NCBI GenBank assembly: GCA_030539295.1
Contig: JAUNSJ010000001.1
Span: forward strand, 294,033-358,032
From: Planctomycetia bacterium
GTDB lineage: Bacteria; Planctomycetota; Planctomycetia; Pirellulales; Thermoguttaceae
Length of the DNA stretch: 64,000 bases
Direction of reading: 5' to 3'
The notes under the pieces were generated by a model that had not been told where the DNA came from, did no database searches, and saw only the letters and a list, made by a program, of their open reading frames with translations. The stretch's first letter is position 1; each line of letters begins with the position of its first letter. Below, one piece after another: positions 16,632 to 24,774 of the stretch. A program made the translations under genes and the position numbers.

Positions 16632-17624
16632 TTATTGGCCTGATTTTTCCTGCTTTTCGTCAAAATTCGAACTTTTTCCTGATTTTCCAAGTCCTAACTC
16701 CCTGGTTTCCCTTTCTTTCTGCATGATTTCACCAAAGTCGGCAAACCGTTCAAAGGGTTCATCATGCTGCGTGACGAGCAGTCGAATAACGAGTACTTTT
16801 TGCTCGAAATCGTCGCTCCCCTTCGTGAAAAAGTACTTACCGAGTCCTTCTGCCGTAGGGCCACTAACGCCCATAACGAGAAATTGCCCCGGACGCAGGG
16901 GTACCGACGCGCGGAGTTCCTCAAACGTTTTTGTCGGCTGCTCCAGTGTATTGACCAGATGACCTCGCTCATATTTCGCCACCATGCGTCCTTCCCCAAA
17001 GCCGAATCTCAAAAATGGCGTTATCTCAAACTGCACAGAGCCGTCCGGAAGCGGTTTTGTACTCACCGCCAGCAACGTTTGCGCATCGGAATAGCTCTTG
17101 CCGGTCACCTGCCCGTTTTCCGACCTTATTACCGGAATGCTGGGAATAATCTCGTTTTCGTGGACATCTATATAAGTTTTATTACCGGTCTTGAGTGTTA
17201 TGGGCTTGGAAATGGCCATATGACGTGTCTCGTCCTGCCCCACCGCTACCGTTTCCTCCAGAGTGGTCCGCAGCGGACGCCCTTTCAGCAGTAAGAGGTC
17301 GGACAGCGATTCGGTCACGCTGGCACCCATAAGTCCAACGCGAAAACCCGATTCCGTCAATCGCACACGCATGGGCCACGGCAATTCCTGCTCATCAACG
17401 TCACTCCAGAGGCGCGAGACCAGTTCGCGGTCGGCGTAAGGGACCTGAATGAGTATCGCGTCAAAGCGGACACTGTCCGGAGGCACGGACGATTTTTGCC
17501 AGGTCGTGGGGGACGTTTGCGCAACGTACGTCTCGCGCAGAGGACTGCATGCCGCTATAATACCAAGCAAAAGCAGCAGGCATACAATTCGCGTCTTTCG
17601 TCCCATTTCTTTATTCAACCACAT
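16632..17624 (-). CDS. Planctomycete-type lipoprotein of unknown function
   Basis: A 330-residue exported lipoprotein: basic N-terminus, hydrophobic IVCLLLLLGIIAAC lipobox, mature protein beginning SPLRETY. The mature part has TYIDVHENEIIPSIPVIRSE and GQFLVMGVSGPTAEGLGKYF, and a charged C-terminus (FGEIMQKERETRELGLGK). The mid-region resembles the secretin-like 'GxFLVxG' strands of outer-membrane-associated proteins, but I cannot assign a family. Between it and infC (16428-16631) there is no gene. Confidence 0.78.
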   Translation of the reverse strand: MWLNKEMGRKTRIVCLLLLLGIIAACSPLRETYVAQTSPTTWQKSSVPPDSVRFDAILIQVPYADRELVSRLWSDVDEQELPWPMRVRLTESGFRVGLMGASVTESLSDLLLLKGRPLRTTLEETVAVGQDETRHMAISKPITLKTGNKTYIDVHENEIIPSIPVIRSENGQVTGKSYSDAQTLLAVSTKPLPDGSVQFEITPFLRFGFGEGRMVAKYERGHLVNTLEQPTKTFEELRASVPLRPGQFLVMGVSGPTAEGLGKYFFTKGSDDFEQKVLVIRLLVTQHDEPFERFADFGEIMQKERETRELGLGKSGKSSNFDEKQEKSGQ

Positions 17625-17767
17625 GTTCCATTTATGTTTCTACAAAAATCCCGGTCCGCTCATCAGACCCTTACTTGGGAAGCATAACAAAATTTCTCCA
17701 AGGTGTCAAGATTGATTTTGTCAAATCGGATCTCCAGCCGAAAATTGTAATGGAGGCCGGGCCGATA

Positions 17768-17781
17768 TTACAAAAATGTAA
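17768..17781. promoter_or_regulatory. Palindrome upstream of asnA shared with gltB
   Basis: TTACA-AAAA-TGTAA. It lies within a block running GATA...AAAAG at 17764-17784 that matches 43346-43366 upstream of gltB except for the four central bases. It is centred about 53 bp before the inferred asnA transcription start, a typical activator position. Confidence 0.55.
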
Positions 17782-17793
17782 AAGCATCAAGCC

Positions 17794-17821
17794 TTCACAA
17801 AGCCGGAATTTGCGTTATAAT
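17794..17821 (+). promoter_or_regulatory. asnA promoter
   Basis: TTCACA (17794-17799), a 16-bp spacer and a perfect TATAAT (17816-17821). Transcription from about 17828 gives a leader of about 125 nt before asnA. The rest of 17625-17952 holds no gene. Confidence 0.7.
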
Positions 17822-17952
17822 GGGTGTGAAATCATGTGGGAAAGCACTGGCACGGTTTTTGCAAAGTCTGCTACCGGTCGTCCTGTCCAGACGATTCGCC
17901 GGAGAAGAGGTTTTCCCGGCCATGAAAATCCGTTTCCCTAAGGAGTTTTATT

Positions 17953-18987
17953 ATGCGTTTGACTATACCGAGCGGTTACGTTCCGAAACTGGTATCAGAA
18001 ATGATGGAGCAGGCAATCCGGCTTTTAAAAGAAGATTTTCAGGAAAGCCTGGCAGCAAGATTGAATCTCCGGCGTGTGACCGCACCACTGTTCGTACTGT
18101 CCGGTACAGGCATAAACGACGACCTCAATGGCGTTGAGCGTGCGGTCTCCTTTCCGATCAAAGATATGGCGAACATGCGTGCGGAAGTGGTTCACTCGCT
18201 GGCGAAATGGAAGCGTATGAAACTGGGTGCGTACAAGATTCCGGCAGGCTACGGAATCTATACGGACATGAACGCGATTCGCGCCGACGAAGAACTTGAC
18301 AATATCCACTCGCTCTACGTGGACCAGTGGGACTGGGAAAAAACCATAACGGCCAGCGACCGCACTCTTGAGTATCTTCGGTCAACGGTGGAAGATATCT
18401 ATGAGTGTATCCTGGGAATTGAGCAGGACGTATATGCCCATTATCCCCACATTTTCCCTACGCTCCCTGACCGCATCGAATTTATTCATTCGGAGGATTT
18501 GCTCCGGGAATATCCCGACCTTACCCCAAAGGAGCGCGAGACAGAAGCCGCGAAAAAGTACGGGGCCCTGTTCCTTATGGGAATCGGAGGTAAACTGTCC
18601 GATGGTCAGAAGCACGACGGTCGCGCTCCGGACTACGACGACTGGAGCACGGAAACCTCGCCGGGCTATCACGGCTTAAATGGCGATATTATTCTGTGGA
18701 ACCCCGTTCTGAAACAGGCCTTTGAGATTTCCTCCATGGGTATACGGGTCGATAAAACGGCCCTATTGCGGCAGTTGATTCTCGAAGATTGCCAGGAGCG
18801 TAAAGAGCTTGAGTTCCACAAGGCTCTGCTGGAAGACAGAATCCCGCTCTCCATGGGCGGGGGAATCGGCCAGTCCCGACTCTGTATGTTCCTGCTGCGT
18901 TGTGCGCACATTGGTGAGGTTCAGGCCTCGCTCTGGCCCCACGAAATGATTGCCGAATGTATTAAGGGTGGGATCGCCCTTCGTTAA
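17953..18987 (+). CDS. asnA: Aspartate-ammonia ligase (asparagine synthetase A)
   Basis: A 344-residue AsnA (E. coli 330), making asparagine from aspartate, ammonia and ATP in the cytoplasm; structurally related to class II aminoacyl-tRNA synthetases. Diagnostic stretches are APLFVLSGTGINDDLNGVER, VVHSLAKWKRMKL, NAIRADEELDNIHSLYVDQW, GIGGKLSDGQKHDGRAPDYD and SMGGGIGQSRLCMFLL. The ATG follows AAGGAG. The ammonia-dependent enzyme suits an ammonia-rich anaerobic habitat. A promoter and a palindrome shared with gltB lie upstream. Confidence 0.97.
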   Translation: MRLTIPSGYVPKLVSEMMEQAIRLLKEDFQESLAARLNLRRVTAPLFVLSGTGINDDLNGVERAVSFPIKDMANMRAEVVHSLAKWKRMKLGAYKIPAGYGIYTDMNAIRADEELDNIHSLYVDQWDWEKTITASDRTLEYLRSTVEDIYECILGIEQDVYAHYPHIFPTLPDRIEFIHSEDLLREYPDLTPKERETEAAKKYGALFLMGIGGKLSDGQKHDGRAPDYDDWSTETSPGYHGLNGDIILWNPVLKQAFEISSMGIRVDKTALLRQLILEDCQERKELEFHKALLEDRIPLSMGGGIGQSRLCMFLLRCAHIGEVQASLWPHEMIAECIKGGIALR

Positions 18988-19020
18988 CATATCCCCTAAA
19001 CTATTAAAACGAGGTACTTT

Positions 19021-19617
19021 ATGAAAGCCCAAGAAACCGCCGTTATTTTTATTGAGTTCCAGAATGACTTTTGTTCCCCTGGTGGTAAATTATACGATCA
19101 GGTCGCGGACCAGATTGCGAAGACCGGCACGGTGCGTAACGCCAGTCGTCTACTCGCACTGGCACGGGAGAAAGGATGCAAAATCATTCACTGCCCTTTT
19201 ACTCTCGACCGCGAGTGGGTGGCGGAAATCAAGAGCGGCGGTACGCTCGCGGCAGGCGCGGAAGCCGGGCTGTTCGCGCCCGAAAGCTGGGGCCATGATA
19301 TTATTGACGAGCTGGCTCCGCTCGAAGGAGAAGTTGTCCTGGCGGGGAAACGTGCCTTGAGTGCATTTTCGCACACCAATCTTGCCCATCTTTTGCACTT
19401 TGCCGGCATAAAGAATCTGGTCGTTGCCGGGTTCCTCACGAACGTCTGTGCCCAGGCAACGGCGATGAGTGCTTACGATGCAGGCTACTCCGTGCGTATG
19501 GTCCCGGAAGCGTGCGGGGCCGTTAACCAAACGATCCAAGACTACGTAGAAAAAGACTTTGCGCCCCTGCTCGGCGGGTGTATGACCGTCGATGAGTTTG
19601 ACCGCGAAGTTCAGTAG
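19021..19617 (+). CDS. Isochorismatase-family cysteine hydrolase
   Basis: A 198-residue cytoplasmic hydrolase with the Asp-Lys-Cys triad of the family: IEFQNDF (Asp about 17), the Lys in VVLAGKRALSAF, and Cys in GFLTNVCAQATAMSAYDAGY with the usual cis-peptide before it. The family includes nicotinamidases, ureidoacrylate hydrolases and related amidases; the substrate cannot be read. 33 bp after asnA, so probably co-transcribed with it. It ends 6 bp from the convergent anti-sigma kinase gene. Confidence 0.9.
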   Translation: MKAQETAVIFIEFQNDFCSPGGKLYDQVADQIAKTGTVRNASRLLALAREKGCKIIHCPFTLDREWVAEIKSGGTLAAGAEAGLFAPESWGHDIIDELAPLEGEVVLAGKRALSAFSHTNLAHLLHFAGIKNLVVAGFLTNVCAQATAMSAYDAGYSVRMVPEACGAVNQTIQDYVEKDFAPLLGGCMTVDEFDREVQ

Positions 19618-19623
19618 ACGAGA

Positions 19624-20220
19624 TTAAATATCGCAACCGGAATGCGACTGCCCGCAGGAGGAGCTCGGCGTAAGTCGTGTTTCGGTCTCACTTTGACAGG
19701 TTTCGGGCTGGCTCTGACAAGGCGCGTCGCAAGACGTCTCGGCAGGAGCCGTATCAAGATGCTTTTCGATCGTCAAGATATTTTGGCCCTCGCAAAAATC
19801 GTAATCGACGAAATCCATGAGCTGTCGAACGATATAGATTCCCAAGCCGCCGATCGTCCGATGCTCCGAGGGCGCGGAAATATCGGGTGGCTCTTCTTTC
19901 AGCGGGTTGAACGGAATCCCGGAATCGATGAATCGTATGGCAATGGAGTTGCGAACACTGTCACAAGTCACTGCGATGCGGACCTGACCGCTGCCCTGCG
20001 GATAGGCATAATTAACAATGTTGGCAAAAGCTTCTTCGACGCACAGAGCCACGTGATATTGCGATTTAGCCGACAGTTTGGCAAAACAGGGTTCCCGGGC
20101 AACAAACAGCTGAATACCGTCCAACTGCTCCGCGCAGGACGGGACGACCATTTCATGACAGTTCATTGACCAACGTTCCACTGATGACTCTCCCTGGCAA
20201 ACAAGAAGTCGAAATTTCAT
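19624..20220 (-). CDS. Anti-sigma-factor-type serine kinase (HATPase_c_2)
   Basis: A 198-residue GHKL ATPase of the RsbW/SpoIIAB group. N box CVEEAFANIVNYAYP, G1 IRFIDSGIPFNP, G2 RTIGGLGIYIVRQLMD. It would phosphorylate or sequester the STAS partner encoded 7 bp upstream (20228-20530) in a partner-switching module. An unusual Cys/Ser/Glu-rich tail of about 45 residues (CDAPCQSQPETC to CGQSHSGCDI) follows the ATPase domain and contains six Cys. Start at 20220 with GGAAGA. No sigma factor gene is nearby. Confidence 0.87.
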   Translation of the reverse strand: MKFRLLVCQGESSVERWSMNCHEMVVPSCAEQLDGIQLFVAREPCFAKLSAKSQYHVALCVEEAFANIVNYAYPQGSGQVRIAVTCDSVRNSIAIRFIDSGIPFNPLKEEPPDISAPSEHRTIGGLGIYIVRQLMDFVDYDFCEGQNILTIEKHLDTAPAETSCDAPCQSQPETCQSETETRLTPSSSCGQSHSGCDI

Positions 20221-20227
20221 TCTTCCG

Positions 20228-20530
20228 CTATTTGATAATATTCAAAACGGCTGTAAATCCAGTTATTTCAAATATATCCATAATCTTTTCCTTAATGTTC
20301 ACCAGCTTCATCTCCCCTTGAGATGCGAACACTTTCTGTATGGTCAGCAGGGTTCGCAGACCGGCACTGGAAATGTACTCAAGTTCGCTCAGGTCAATCA
20401 GTAAACTGCTCACTCCGTTAAGCATACCCAATATTTTGCTCTCAATGTCTGACGAAGTATTTGTGTCAAGCCGACCGGATATGCTCACGGTTAATTTGTC
20501 GCCCTCTTTGAGTTCCCTGATTTCTGCCAT
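20228..20530 (-). CDS. STAS-domain anti-sigma factor antagonist
   Basis: A 100-residue STAS protein (RsbV/SpoIIAA type). It has LTVSISGRLDTNTSS, then LLIDLSELEYISSAGLRTLL, where the Ser pair before AGLR is the usual phosphorylation site, and ends FEITGFTAVLNIIK. Start at 20530, with AAGGAAC upstream. Partner of the adjacent kinase; together they release or hold a sigma factor or another target. Confidence 0.92.
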   Translation of the reverse strand: MAEIRELKEGDKLTVSISGRLDTNTSSDIESKILGMLNGVSSLLIDLSELEYISSAGLRTLLTIQKVFASQGEMKLVNIKEKIMDIFEITGFTAVLNIIK

Positions 20531-20568
20531 TCGTTCGTTCCTTGTGATAATTTTTATTAACAATTGCG

Positions 20569-20588
20569 GCCGTAACTTGCGTTACGGC
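20569..20588. terminator. Perfect short hairpin between the epimerase and STAS genes
   Basis: GCCGTAAC-TTGC-GTTACGGC, an 8-bp perfect stem with a four-base loop (GCAA on the transcribed minus strand, a stable GNRA loop). No T tract follows. It lies 3' of the epimerase gene and 38 bp before the STAS start. Confidence 0.45.
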
Positions 20589-20677
20589 ACGATTAAAGAG
20601 TGTTTTTGACCGACGCCCCAGATCCCCCACGGCGCCTTATTGCTAAGTGACCAAGGTTACCGCATGGCCCGGACCTG

Positions 20678-21715
20678 TTACCTCCAGCCCCAGTCGTTGC
20701 GTACCAGGAGCATGGTCTCCAGAATGTCATTCCAAGTGCCAGGCTTACGCATAACCTCGTTGGGGAACATACAGCCATCCCAACAAATATGGTTGAAACG
20801 CTTGAGAAGACCATCGGCATCGGCCAGCCAGAAACCGGCGTACTTGGGTACATTCAATTTTCCGTTCGGATCCTTGGCAAGACAATGGCGCCCCGTCTTG
20901 TCGTGGCTCCCGGAACCATAAACCGACCCGTCGTTTTGCGCTATGTGCAAGTCGACCGTCCAAGGTCGAAGTACATCCGTCATACGACGATAGGCCGCGT
21001 CGAACGTTGCCGTATCGCCCCAAACGAAATCCTCGGGCAAGATTCGGTCCTCCGGCGCATTATAACCCAGTAAATAGAGTAATGTGTGCGACATATCCGC
21101 TTGAAAGCCAAGAATTTGCGGTAAGTCAACCCGCTCAAGCAGTTCTACCATCCGCTTCCACGAATGCATACCTCCCCAGCATATCTCACCTTCCGCGGCG
21201 AGCACTTCACCATACTCCCCTGCTATTTCACAGGCCATGCGAAATGTGTCCGCAATGACTTTCTGATTATTTTCCGGGTCGCGTGCCCACAGGTCAACCG
21301 AACAGGAAGAATCAATTCGTACACACCCGCCCGGACGAACGCCTGCTTCCCGAAGCATCGCCGCCGCCTGGCAGGACTGCTTGACTGCGGTAAGGAATAT
21401 CTCACGCTTATGACCGGTATCCAACGCACTCCCCGACCAAACAGGAGCAACCAAAGATCCAATTTCCATATTGCGCGACTTTAACTTGTCAACGAGCACA
21501 GGCACCTCTTGACTCATCTTGGCAAGGTCGAGATGAGGCGCGGCCAAGAAGAGGTCAATTCCATCAAATTTTACTCCTTGTATTTCTGCAGCGCAGGTCA
21601 AATCAAGCATCTCGTCCAATTCCAGGCAAGGCTCGGAATCGGCCGTGCCCTTGCCCACAACCCCTGGCCACGTCGCATTGTGTATCTTGGGAAAAATATT
21701 GGATGGTGAAGTCAT
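20678..21715 (-). CDS. Sugar phosphate isomerase/epimerase (xylose-isomerase-like TIM barrel)
   Basis: A 345-residue cytoplasmic TIM-barrel protein of the IolE/hydroxypyruvate-isomerase-like superfamily. Likely metal or catalytic positions are in EICWGGMHSWKRMVELLERV (Glu), GFQADMSHTLLYLLG (Asp/His), TVDLHIAQNDGSVYG (His) and RHCLAKDPNGKLNVPKYAGF. It isomerises or epimerises a sugar or inositol derivative; the substrate is unknown. AAGGAGA precedes the ATG. A candidate promoter lies 190 bp upstream. Confidence 0.85.
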   Translation of the reverse strand: MTSPSNIFPKIHNATWPGVVGKGTADSEPCLELDEMLDLTCAAEIQGVKFDGIDLFLAAPHLDLAKMSQEVPVLVDKLKSRNMEIGSLVAPVWSGSALDTGHKREIFLTAVKQSCQAAAMLREAGVRPGGCVRIDSSCSVDLWARDPENNQKVIADTFRMACEIAGEYGEVLAAEGEICWGGMHSWKRMVELLERVDLPQILGFQADMSHTLLYLLGYNAPEDRILPEDFVWGDTATFDAAYRRMTDVLRPWTVDLHIAQNDGSVYGSGSHDKTGRHCLAKDPNGKLNVPKYAGFWLADADGLLKRFNHICWDGCMFPNEVMRKPGTWNDILETMLLVRNDWGWR

Positions 21716-21908
21716 GGTATGTCTCCTTGCTTCCTTAGGGTCCGTTTACTCATTCCATTTTACATAAATAAAAACACGATTATCTTTCACAAACCCCTTA
21801 ATTCAAAGGTGCGCAAAATTTCTTTGCGTCTCGCGTTCCGACCTCAAAATCAGCCACAAACGACATCATTGAGCGTCTGGTCAGCAAAAATCGCGTTCAT
21901 AATAATCT

Positions 21909-21936
21909 ATTATAACAACTTTTTGAGATAATGCAA
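21909..21936 (-). promoter_or_regulatory. Candidate promoter of the epimerase gene
   Basis: On the minus strand TTGCAT (21936-21931), a 16-bp spacer and TATAAT (21914-21909), giving a leader of about 190 nt. Confidence 0.5.
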
Positions 21937-22029
21937 TTTTAATTAAAAAATTTTTTGCGAATATATTCATGAAAACGAATGTTCGGGCGGCATGAGCGAG
22001 GTTTCCGGCGAAAAAAATGGAAGATCCAC

Positions 22030-22057
22030 TTGATTTTCTCTCACAAAAGGGCATAAT
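22030..22057 (+). promoter_or_regulatory. Candidate promoter of the prolyl oligopeptidase gene
   Basis: TTGATT (22030-22035), a 16-bp spacer and CATAAT (22052-22057), about 80 bp before the gene. Confidence 0.4.
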
Positions 22058-22144
22058 AAGGATTATTGAGAATCCGAAAAATATTTTCCTTCCTGTTTTT
22101 TCGGTTCACCTGTTTTACCATCGTTACAGGAATCTAACATTGCT

Positions 22145-24670
22145 ATGGATAAAGAAAGAGTGACAATGCGGTTAAAACCTTTGTTTACAAATTTAACTAT
22201 ATTACACATACTAACTAACCTTTCTTTTTTACCTATTTTCTTTCTGCTTACATTCAACGTCGCGGCACAGGACGAACCGCCGCGATCCATGCCTCCTGTT
22301 CCCCGGTATCCCCGGACGAATCAGGGGCAAGAGCGGGACGACTACTTTACAACCGTGGTGCGTGACCCGTATCGCTGGATGGAATCGGATCGGTCGAGTC
22401 AGTTGGAGAACTGGATTCGTGCTCAAAACACGATCACGAAAAAATATTTGGAGCAGATTCCCTATCGGCGTCTGCTTCGCAACGAGATTCGTGCCCGCTC
22501 GAACTATCCCCGCTATTCCATTCCGGTAAAAAAGAATGACCACTACTTTTACTCGCATAACAGCGGCTTGCAAAATCAGTCTGTTCTTTATATGTGTCAG
22601 TCCTTTAACGAAGAACCGGTTAAACTGATTGACCCGAACCAGATGTCCGAGGACGGGACCTCGTCGCTGGGCACGGTCGCCATTTCGAAGGACGGGCGTT
22701 ACCTGGCATGGGCTTTGTCTCGCGCCGGCAGTGATTGGCAGGAAGTTTCTTTCACAGACATGACAACCGGCGAGCAACTGGAAGATGTCTTGAAGTGGTT
22801 AAAGTTTTCCAATATTGCCTGGTTTGAAGACGGAATCTTTTACAGTCGCTACGACGAGCCGAAACAGGGCAAGGAATTAGTGGCCAGGAATGAATTCCAG
22901 AAGGTCTATTACCACAAACTGGGCGAGCCGCAAGAGAAAGACCGGCTGGTTTTTCAAAATGTGGACGAAGCGCAGCGCAACTTTACGGCAGAGGTGGACG
23001 AAGAAGAGAATTGGCTCTTTCTCTATGAGACGGAGTCGACGTATGGTAACTGCCTCTACGCACAGAATTTGCGAGAGCAAGACGCCCCTTTGATAACGAT
23101 TTTCCCCGATTTTTCCGCCGAGACTACTCTTGTTACCGTGAAAGACGGCAAGTTCTATTTGAAGACCGACTATCAGGCGCCAAACGGGCGATTGGTGGAA
23201 GTGGACCCGTCCCATCCTGAGCCGCAGAACTGGAAAGACATTTTAGCGGAACGGGACTCCCTCCTGGAAAACGTTACGCGAACGGGCGACCGTCTGCTGG
23301 CAACGTGGCTGGTGGACGCAAGCTCTTCAGGTGCCTTTTTTGACTTTTCGGGCAAGGAGTTGCAACAGCTGCAGTTGCCCGGGCTGGGCGTCTGCTCGGT
23401 TTCGGGCAGTGGCGCCAGTGACGAATATTTTTTCAGCTTTACCTCCTATACGCAGCCGGGCATCATCTACCGCGGGACAGGGACCGCTCCGCCTGACGTC
23501 TTGTTCAATACGTTACCGAAAGACTACAACTCCGGCGATTATGAAACGACCCGCGTTTGGTTCACGAGTAAGGACGGTACCCGCTGCCCCATGTTTATCA
23601 CCATGCGTAAGGGGCTTGATCGCAATGGTACGAATCCGACTCTGCTTTACGGATACGGCGGATTCAATATATGTATGAAGCCATCGTTCTCGGCGCCACG
23701 CACTGTGTTTCTCGACCATGGGGGTATCCTGGCCGTACCCATTCTGCGCGGGGGCGGTGAGTACGGTAAGAGTTGGCATGAAGCCGGAACGAAACTGCAA
23801 AAGCAAAACGTGTTCGACGATTGCATTGCAGCTGCGGAATACCTTATTGCGGAGAAATACACCTCGAACCAACATCTGGCCATTCACGGTGGTTCCAACG
23901 GTGGTTTACTGGTCGGAGCCGTTATGACACAACGCCCTGACCTGTTCAAGGCGGCCGTTCCAGTCGTCGGTGTTTTGGACATGTTACGCTATCAGAAATT
24001 CACTATTGGCTGGGCCTGGGCCGACGACTATGGTACGAGCGACGACAATCGCGAAATGTTCGAATACCTCTATGCTTATTCCCCACTGCACAACGTCAAG
24101 AAGGGGGTTGAGTATCCCGCCACACTCGCGATTACAGGCGACCACGATGATCGCGTCGTCCCCGCTCATTCCTATAAATTCATCGCGACACTCCAGGCTA
24201 ACGGCGGCCGCGCCAATCCCTATCTGCTCCGGGTCGACACGCGAACCGGACATGGCCGCGGCAAGCCCCTGTCCAAGATTATCGATGAGTCGGCCGACAT
24301 GTTTTCTTTCATTCTCTTCCAGCTCGGTGCCTCAATTGAGACTTCCTTTGAGAACAGAGCCATTGAGGAACTGGTTGAGCAACTTACCACAGCGACGAAA
24401 GAGAATGCAGACAAGCCTGCTGAAGTTAAGCTCTTTGACGAACTGACGACAAACGCAACCGACGCAGAGGAAGCGGGAAAACTTTCGCAAGAGCCGCCGG
24501 ACAGTATCACCAACCCGGACGGCAACACCAGCGATGACGGCGAAGCATCACAAGAGTCCGCAGAAACAGCGGACGCGGAAAATCATCAGGAGAACTCAAA
24601 CGACAACTCCGGGCAAACGGATCCTTCTGACGAAATTAAACCCATTAACGTCGAGCAGCCTGAATTATAA
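22145..24670 (+). CDS. Exported prolyl oligopeptidase family (S9A) serine peptidase
   Basis: An 841-residue peptidase. Signal peptide within residues 1-41 (hydrophobic, cut near NVAAQ). A beta-propeller (about 60-430) precedes the alpha/beta-hydrolase domain with Ser about 583 (AIHGGSNGGLLVGAVM), Asp in TGDHDDRVVPAHSYKF and His in RTGHGRGKP. Typical S9A proteins are about 700 residues. The excess is a C-terminal low-complexity tail of about 90 residues rich in Glu/Asp/Ser/Asn/Thr. An internal ATG at 22166 is an alternative start. It cleaves proline-containing peptides outside the cytoplasm. Confidence 0.93.
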   Translation: MDKERVTMRLKPLFTNLTILHILTNLSFLPIFFLLTFNVAAQDEPPRSMPPVPRYPRTNQGQERDDYFTTVVRDPYRWMESDRSSQLENWIRAQNTITKKYLEQIPYRRLLRNEIRARSNYPRYSIPVKKNDHYFYSHNSGLQNQSVLYMCQSFNEEPVKLIDPNQMSEDGTSSLGTVAISKDGRYLAWALSRAGSDWQEVSFTDMTTGEQLEDVLKWLKFSNIAWFEDGIFYSRYDEPKQGKELVARNEFQKVYYHKLGEPQEKDRLVFQNVDEAQRNFTAEVDEEENWLFLYETESTYGNCLYAQNLREQDAPLITIFPDFSAETTLVTVKDGKFYLKTDYQAPNGRLVEVDPSHPEPQNWKDILAERDSLLENVTRTGDRLLATWLVDASSSGAFFDFSGKELQQLQLPGLGVCSVSGSGASDEYFFSFTSYTQPGIIYRGTGTAPPDVLFNTLPKDYNSGDYETTRVWFTSKDGTRCPMFITMRKGLDRNGTNPTLLYGYGGFNICMKPSFSAPRTVFLDHGGILAVPILRGGGEYGKSWHEAGTKLQKQNVFDDCIAAAEYLIAEKYTSNQHLAIHGGSNGGLLVGAVMTQRPDLFKAAVPVVGVLDMLRYQKFTIGWAWADDYGTSDDNREMFEYLYAYSPLHNVKKGVEYPATLAITGDHDDRVVPAHSYKFIATLQANGGRANPYLLRVDTRTGHGRGKPLSKIIDESADMFSFILFQLGASIETSFENRAIEELVEQLTTATKENADKPAEVKLFDELTTNATDAEEAGKLSQEPPDSITNPDGNTSDDGEASQESAETADAENHQENSNDNSGQTDPSDEIKPINVEQPEL

Positions 24671-24774
24671 GACAAGTCCGACGTCAGATTTTGTTTTTGA
24701 AACACAACACAACGTCCGTTAATAACCGTCCGTTGGTAATGAAGTAAAAGAAAAAGTAAAGGAAAAGAAATTTT

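Larger units (their letters stand above)
21716..22144. other. Divergent intergenic region between the epimerase and prolyl oligopeptidase genes
   Basis: AT-rich, 429 bp, no gene seen. It holds one candidate promoter in each direction (21909-21936 minus, 22030-22057 plus). Confidence 0.7.
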
